NCBI GenBank assembly: GCA_004563195.1
Contig: SFTJ01000015.1
Coordinates: forward strand, 1 to 61,479
Direction of reading: 5' to 3'
Source of the DNA: a bacterium
Lineage (GTDB): Bacteria; Bacteroidota; Bacteroidia; Bacteroidales; Muribaculaceae
DNA length: 61,479 nucleotides
Part shown: piece after piece, positions 56,806 through 61,479 of the stretch
Layout: each line of letters opens with the position of its first letter
Numbering within the stretch: the first letter of the stretch is position 1
Program-made: the position numbers and the translations under genes
The notes under the pieces: model-generated
The model's input: only the letters and a program-made list of their open reading frames with translations
Database searches by the model: none
Told to the model about the DNA's origin: nothing

Positions 56806-56883
56806 AAATTAAAAAAAATCAATTTGGTTTATTTATGTTATTAAAAATAAATTCTGTTAAAACCGGCATTTTTCAATTGCGAG

Positions 56884-56914
56884 CAAAGTTAAAAAATATC
56901 TTTTAATTAGCAAC
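56884..56914 (-). promoter_or_regulatory. probable promoter of the hypothetical T9SS gene
   Basis: On the minus strand TAACTTTG (plus 56884-56891) is preceded by GTTG (plus 56911-56914) with a 19-base spacer. The leader to the ATG is about 75 bases. Confidence 0.6.
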
Positions 56915-57063
56915 CTATATTTACAAAAAAATCACAAGTTTTATGCAATAATTTCTAATAAAGGAAACTGATACAGTGGCAAAACACGCTCAAAATCCGG
57001 AGGAAAAGGCTAACTTTGCTCCAAGAAACAAGAATAGAAACCGATAATCATCAACTACGCGCT

Positions 57064-57831
57064 ATGAACTGCAATAACTATATGCTCAACAGCGATGCCG
57101 ACACACTCTACTCGGTGGGCCGACGTCTGCTCTTGGGCGACTGCCTCGAAAAAGATGTGCCACGAGCAAAAGCCATGCTCGAAAAAGCTGCCGAAATGGG
57201 TCACACCGCCGCGGCAAAGTTGCTTGCCACAATACCCGCCGATGAGCCGGTGAGTACCAGTACATCGGAGTCGGCCGATATGACCGAATGGAACAAGATG
57301 CGCAGCGGCGAGACGTACAATTGGACCGACCCGGTAATCGATGGCAGCCTCACTCGCTCGCGCCTGGCATGCGAGAAATTCAACCAATCGGGCATCGACC
57401 ACGACAACTATCGCCAAGTGCTCGAGGATATGATTCCCGGCATCCCTGCCTCTGCCACAATATTGCCGCCGTTCCACTGCGACCACGGCAACGGACTGCA
57501 CATAGGCGAAAATGTGTTTGTAAACTATAATGCCATGATGCTCGATGCCGGCAACATCACTATAGGCGCCCGCACTCTCATAGGGCCCAACTGCTCGCTC
57601 TACACGCCGCAGCACCCCATCGACTATCGCCTGCGCCGACAGACCATAGAGTCGGCACACCCCATAGTGATAGGCGAAGACTGCTGGTTGGGCGGCAATG
57701 TTACCGTATGCCCCGGCGTGACCATAGGCGACCGCACCGTGATAGGCGCCGGAAGCGTGGTGACCCACGACATCCCTGCCGACTCGCTCGCCGCCGGCAA
57801 TCCCTGCAGAGTGATTCGCTCACTCAAGTAA
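57064..57831 (+). CDS. Sel1-repeat / sugar O-acetyltransferase fusion
   Basis: From the ATG at 57064 the protein has 255 residues. Residues about 11-55 form one Sel1-like helical repeat (LYSVGRRLLLGDCLEKDVPRAKAMLEKAAEMGH). Residues about 75-255 are a left-handed beta-helix acetyltransferase of the maltose/NodL type: MRSGETYNW, then FHCDHGNGLHIGENVFVN, NITIGARTLIGPNCSL, HPID with the catalytic His, and the closing hexapeptide strands GDRTVIGAGSVVTHDIP. The enzyme uses acetyl-CoA to acetylate sugars. The Sel1 fusion is unusual and may bring the enzyme to a partner. A -7-like TAACTTTG at 57011-57018 lies upstream. Confidence 0.88.
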   Translation: MNCNNYMLNSDADTLYSVGRRLLLGDCLEKDVPRAKAMLEKAAEMGHTAAAKLLATIPADEPVSTSTSESADMTEWNKMRSGETYNWTDPVIDGSLTRSRLACEKFNQSGIDHDNYRQVLEDMIPGIPASATILPPFHCDHGNGLHIGENVFVNYNAMMLDAGNITIGARTLIGPNCSLYTPQHPIDYRLRRQTIESAHPIVIGEDCWLGGNVTVCPGVTIGDRTVIGAGSVVTHDIPADSLAAGNPCRVIRSLK

Positions 57832-58773
57832 AAGCATCGCGCTATGCCCTCCTATGTGCGGAGGACAGCATTTCACAGCCTTCTAAGACCGGGTGGCAAT
57901 GTAGCTTTACACATAAATAAAAAATCGAGGAGACACTTTCACAAGCATCTCCCCAACTACCTTTGTTATTACTGGATCTCTTATTATTAATATCACTTAT
58001 CGTTGTAATGCTTTCTGTTGCAATATTTTTACAACTATTATACCACTGTCTGCCATTATTAACATCTAATATTATCAAAAGTCTCTTAAAACTACCTTTC
58101 TCATGTCGAGAAAAATCAGGAGAAGCTCGAGGCACCTGAACTGAAACCGGATAGTATTTTTTATATCTGCCTCATATCCGCCATGCTTCACATCCCACTT
58201 GGAGGCTCAATGTTTTTGGTCTGGCCACGATGCAAGCACTTCACCTAATATAGTTACAGATGCCTCTTTCTCCGTGACAACGGTCGCTCTCATGCGTCCG
58301 CTACAATGATTGATTGTTCCCAAAAAATCCTAAATCAAAAACCTTCGTTAGTCTGTGATACTAACATTAATTGACTTATTATTGAGTGGCGTCGTATAGT
58401 TTTGTTTTCTGCAATTTCACCATTATCGCATGCGCAACAAAGCGAAATCGTTTACAACGCAAATTTATGCCTATGCCAATACTTGATAACTATCATTTTG
58501 AAAAAAAATATTATCAAAATTGACAATTATATTACGCTAAATTTATCAATATCGGACATAAATTGTTCACAAATACCTGTATCTCAAGATTTTTCAATGA
58601 TAAAAATCCTCCTCAAAAAAAATTACAGCTTCTACTCCCGAGTAGTAAAAAAAACACATAATTCATACGAAATGCAATGATTTTAATAGGAAAAATGATT
58701 AAATTTGTAGACAGAAAACCAATTATACTATATAGTAAGACAAACTAAGGTATTTTTTACTAATAACCGATAG
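57832..58773. other. long gene-poor AT-rich gap
   Basis: About 940 bases between the acetyltransferase and the hybrid kinase. The short open frames (57842-58135 minus, 58402-58680 plus) look like chance: no start context or recognisable motif. There is one terminator-like hairpin on the minus strand at 57927-57954 and a small hairpin CCTCC/GGAGG at 57848-57864. A noncoding RNA or decayed mobile DNA cannot be excluded. Confidence 0.55.
57920..57954 (-). terminator. orphan terminator-like hairpin
   Basis: On the minus strand GGGGAGA (plus 57948-57954) pairs with TCTCCTC (plus 57927-57933), with an inner CTT/AAG, followed by a TTTTTT run. No gene ends near it on that strand. Confidence 0.55.
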
Positions 58774-61479
58774 ATGACAACGTTTTTTCATATTCAATCA
58801 TCAGCAATAAAGCATATTGCTCGATGCTTGTTGCTGCTTATTGCTCTGGCAACGATGTTGCCGGCGTGCCGACAGGAGATATCACCGAGCAGCGAAGACA
58901 CGCTACACCGCACTCGCATCGACAGCATATTGTCGAAGCAAAACGATGTGGAGTCGCTGCAAAGAATTCGCCAAGACTACCGCAAAGCCAACGATGCGGT
59001 AGGCGAAATGCTCACCTTGAAGCGTATGGGCGTGGTCTATCGCGAACAAAACAAATTTATCGAAGCCATCGATGCCCACACAGCCGGATTCGACATTGCC
59101 AACAGCATAGCCGACACGCTCGAGATGATACAAAATCTCAACAACATAGGCACCAACTATCGCCGCATGAGCATGATGCACGACGCATCTACTTTTCACT
59201 ACAAAGCCCTCACACTCTGCGACAAATACAGCGATACCACAAGCATAGTTAACCGAAAAAACAAGGTGGTGTCGCTCAACGGTATAGGCAACATAAGCCT
59301 ACGACTCGACGATTATGCCACAGCCGACTCGGTGTTCAGACTAGCACTCAAAGGCGAACGCGAACTGGGCAGCGCCCTCGGACAAGCCATCAATTATGCC
59401 AACATCGGTTCGATTTTCGAGCGAAACGGCCAACTCGACTCGGCTTGGGTGTACTATCGCAATTCACTGAAAATGAATCTCATAGCAAAGTCGGACCTCG
59501 GTATAGCCCTATGCCACGTGAATTTCGGCAACATCTATCGCAAGCAAGGCAAAACCACCTTGGCATACTCCGAATATCGCAAAGCCTATGAAATGGAAGG
59601 CCTAATCGACAAATGGCACTGGCTCAACTCGTGCCTCTCGCTCGCCGAAATACACATCGAGAACCACGAATATGCCGAAGCCACCGCCCTGCTCAATCGT
59701 GCCGAATCGGTGGCTGTAGACGGACACTCACGCGACCGCCTCGCCGCCATTTATAAGCTTAAATACAAGCTCTACGATGCCCTCGGCAATCCCTCAATGG
59801 CTCTAAAGTGCTACGTGCGCTGCCATCAAATCACCGACAGCATCACCAGCGACAAAAATCTGCTCGAAATACAAAACCAGCGAGTGCAATATGAGCACCA
59901 CACTCGCCAAGCCGAACTCAATGCCATAAAGGGCGACATGGCCAAGGAGCGCAATACCCGCAACTTCATAATAGTGGCTTTGTGCGCACTTATGGGATTT
60001 CTTGCCGTTATCATCATCTTGCTCAACATAGCCCGCCGCGCCAGCCGCAAAGAACAGGAAAGCCTCAAGGAACTCGAACGCTTGCGCACCTCGTTCTTCA
60101 CCAATATTTCGCACGAATTTCGCACTCCGCTCACCGCCATCATAGGCATTGGCAAGGAAATGATGAAAGGCAATGCCACCGACACCGACCTGCCGGAAAT
60201 GGGCAACATAATCACCCGACAAGGCAACAACCTGCTTAACCTCATCAACCAAATTCTCGACATAGCCCGCCTGCAGTCGAAAAACATAACCCACAACTTT
60301 CAGCACGGCAATGTGGCAGGCTATCTGCATACACTCGTCGACAGCGCTCGCGACTTGGCTCGCAACAAGAATATCAACATCTCATTCAATATCTCGCACA
60401 ACGACATTGAGATGGACTTTGTGCCCGACTATCTTAACAAGATTTTCAATAATTTGGTGTCGAATGCACTGAAATTCACCCCTCACAACGGCAGAATACA
60501 GATTTCGGCAGTAAAAGAAGCGTCGGAACTGGTGCTCACCGTGCAAGACAACGGAAGAGGCATCGCACCCGAGAATTTGCCACATATCTTCAACCTCTTC
60601 TACTCGAGCAATTTAGGCTGTAACGATGCCATCGGTTCGGGTATGGGCCTCGCCCTCACCCACAATCTGGTGAAAGTGGTGAACGGCACCATCGAAGCCT
60701 CAAACAATCCCGAGGGAGGAGCAAAATTTGTGATACATCTGCCCTTGGTGCAAGGCGATGGCCACTGGGAAGCCCTCAGCAATGATACCCAACCCGATGC
60801 CATAGTGAATGATATAGATAAGCCCGCCATAATGCCAATCGACAATGGCGACATCGACAATCGCCCGGTGGTACTCATCACCGAGGACAACGACGACATA
60901 CTCTATTACACCGGCTCGGTGCTACGCAACTTCAATATCCACTATGCCCACAACGGAATCGAAGCCATGGATATAGCCCTCGCCATAATGCCCGACATCA
61001 TCATCACCGACATCATGATGCCCGAACGCAACGGCCTCGAACTATGTAAGGACATACGTAATTCGAGCATAGTTAGCCACATACCCATTATAGTGATTTC
61101 GGCAAAAAGCACCCAAAACGACCGCAACGAAGCATTCAAAGCCGGCGCCAATGCCTATCTCACCAAGCCTTTCGACTCCGAAGAACTCAATAACATCATC
61201 AACAGCATTCTCGCCACTCAAAAGGCCACCCAGGATAAGTTTGTGCGCAATTTCTCCAACCACACCGATAACACCATAACCGAGATGAGCGACAGCGACC
61301 GCCAGTTTATAACCAAGGTCACCGACATCATCCACACCCAGATGGAACACAACTGCGTGAATGTGAACAACATAGCCTCAGCACTAGGTGTCAGCCATCG
61401 ACAGCTCAACCGCAAGGTGAGTGCCCTCACCGGCGAAAACATATCGCGCTATGTGCTGTTGGTGCGCATGACCCACGCC
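58774..61479 (+). CDS. hybrid sensor kinase with TPR sensor, receiver and AraC domain (3' end cut)
   Basis: The frame stays open from the ATG at 58774 to the window edge (902 codons so far). Order: a signal/lipoprotein-like start with lipobox-like LPAC near residue 33-36; TPR repeats about 50-370 (such as NLNNIGTNYRR, INYANIGSIFERNGQLDSA, CHVNFGNIYRKQGK); a transmembrane helix about 397-420; HisKA with FFTNISHEFRTPLT (phosphorylated His 447); HATPase (NNLVSNALKFTP, DNGRGIAPENLPHIF, GSGMGLAL); receiver with Asp 746 in IITDIMMPERNG; and the first helices of an AraC HTH (ASALGVSHRQLNRKV). This is the hybrid two-component type of Bacteroidetes, here with TPRs instead of the two-propeller sensor. 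It likely controls nearby genes beyond the window. Confidence 0.9.
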   Translation, partial: MTTFFHIQSSAIKHIARCLLLLIALATMLPACRQEISPSSEDTLHRTRIDSILSKQNDVESLQRIRQDYRKANDAVGEMLTLKRMGVVYREQNKFIEAIDAHTAGFDIANSIADTLEMIQNLNNIGTNYRRMSMMHDASTFHYKALTLCDKYSDTTSIVNRKNKVVSLNGIGNISLRLDDYATADSVFRLALKGERELGSALGQAINYANIGSIFERNGQLDSAWVYYRNSLKMNLIAKSDLGIALCHVNFGNIYRKQGKTTLAYSEYRKAYEMEGLIDKWHWLNSCLSLAEIHIENHEYAEATALLNRAESVAVDGHSRDRLAAIYKLKYKLYDALGNPSMALKCYVRCHQITDSITSDKNLLEIQNQRVQYEHHTRQAELNAIKGDMAKERNTRNFIIVALCALMGFLAVIIILLNIARRASRKEQESLKELERLRTSFFTNISHEFRTPLTAIIGIGKEMMKGNATDTDLPEMGNIITRQGNNLLNLINQILDIARLQSKNITHNFQHGNVAGYLHTLVDSARDLARNKNINISFNISHNDIEMDFVPDYLNKIFNNLVSNALKFTPHNGRIQISAVKEASELVLTVQDNGRGIAPENLPHIFNLFYSSNLGCNDAIGSGMGLALTHNLVKVVNGTIEASNNPEGGAKFVIHLPLVQGDGHWEALSNDTQPDAIVNDIDKPAIMPIDNGDIDNRPVVLITEDNDDILYYTGSVLRNFNIHYAHNGIEAMDIALAIMPDIIITDIMMPERNGLELCKDIRNSSIVSHIPIIVISAKSTQNDRNEAFKAGANAYLTKPFDSEELNNIINSILATQKATQDKFVRNFSNHTDNTITEMSDSDRQFITKVTDIIHTQMEHNCVNVNNIASALGVSHRQLNRKVSALTGENISRYVLLVRMTHA

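Noticed and set aside
57842..58135. Possible 97-residue minus-strand gene
   Set aside because: It would run straight through the terminator-like hairpin at 57920-57954 and has no recognisable motif.
58402..58680. Possible 92-residue gene in the AT-rich gap
   Set aside because: Low-complexity Ile/Lys/Ser-rich protein with no domain, start context or terminator; looks like chance.

Overview
The window looks like a chromosome segment from a gut-type member of the Bacteroidales (Muribaculaceae-like). The evidence is: Bacteroidetes promoters (TTTG, about 18-20 bases, then TAnnTTTG) in front of several genes; type IX secretion (T9SS) C-terminal tails; a hybrid two-component sensor with receiver and AraC domains; a secreted GH20 hexosaminidase and an NPCBM glycosidase; WG-repeat and DUF6175 proteins; and almost no Shine-Dalgarno sequences. 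No rRNA, tRNA or CRISPR array was seen.

Left part (1-16.8 kb): the 5' part of an IS4-type transposase lies next to a secreted parallel beta-helix protein. Next comes a DNA-processing cluster: a 1630-residue exonuclease-RecQ-UvrD fusion, translationally coupled to an LTA-synthase-like phosphotransferase, then a UvrD/PcrA helicase and a 1781-residue DUF4011/DUF3320 helicase. 17-22 kb holds the two glycan-degrading enzymes. 22-26.8 kb holds a DMT transporter, a queuosine-precursor transporter-queC operon with a possible preQ1-I riboswitch overlapping its ribosome-binding site, and a large exported protein with a TonB plug domain.

Middle part (27-35.2 kb): a broken chimeric gene (PD40 front fused to the tail of a beta-helix gene) is followed by an AT-richer run of seven consecutive exported proteins. 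These are two paralogous small LPP20-like proteins, a barrel-like protein, DUF6175, a CsgG/LpoB-like protein, a WG-repeat protein and a protein with a possible FlgT-like end. They share one strand, have a promoter at the front and a terminator at the end. This is the best candidate for an undescribed cell-envelope system. After it come a stand-alone RecB-type nuclease, DUF1294, a flavin reductase and a YgbA-like protein.

Right part (37.9-61.5 kb): nitrogen genes come first (amt, then gltB-gltD). gltD appears broken by two internal deletions, so GOGAT may be inactive or the assembly faulty here. Then follow an AT-rich orphan, a small lipoprotein pair, and three T9SS cargo genes on the minus strand: a leucine-rich-repeat protein frameshifted by a 10-base imperfect duplication, a subtilisin-like protease and a hypothetical protein. 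A Sel1-acetyltransferase fusion, about 0.9 kb without convincing genes, and a TPR hybrid sensor kinase running off the right edge complete the window.
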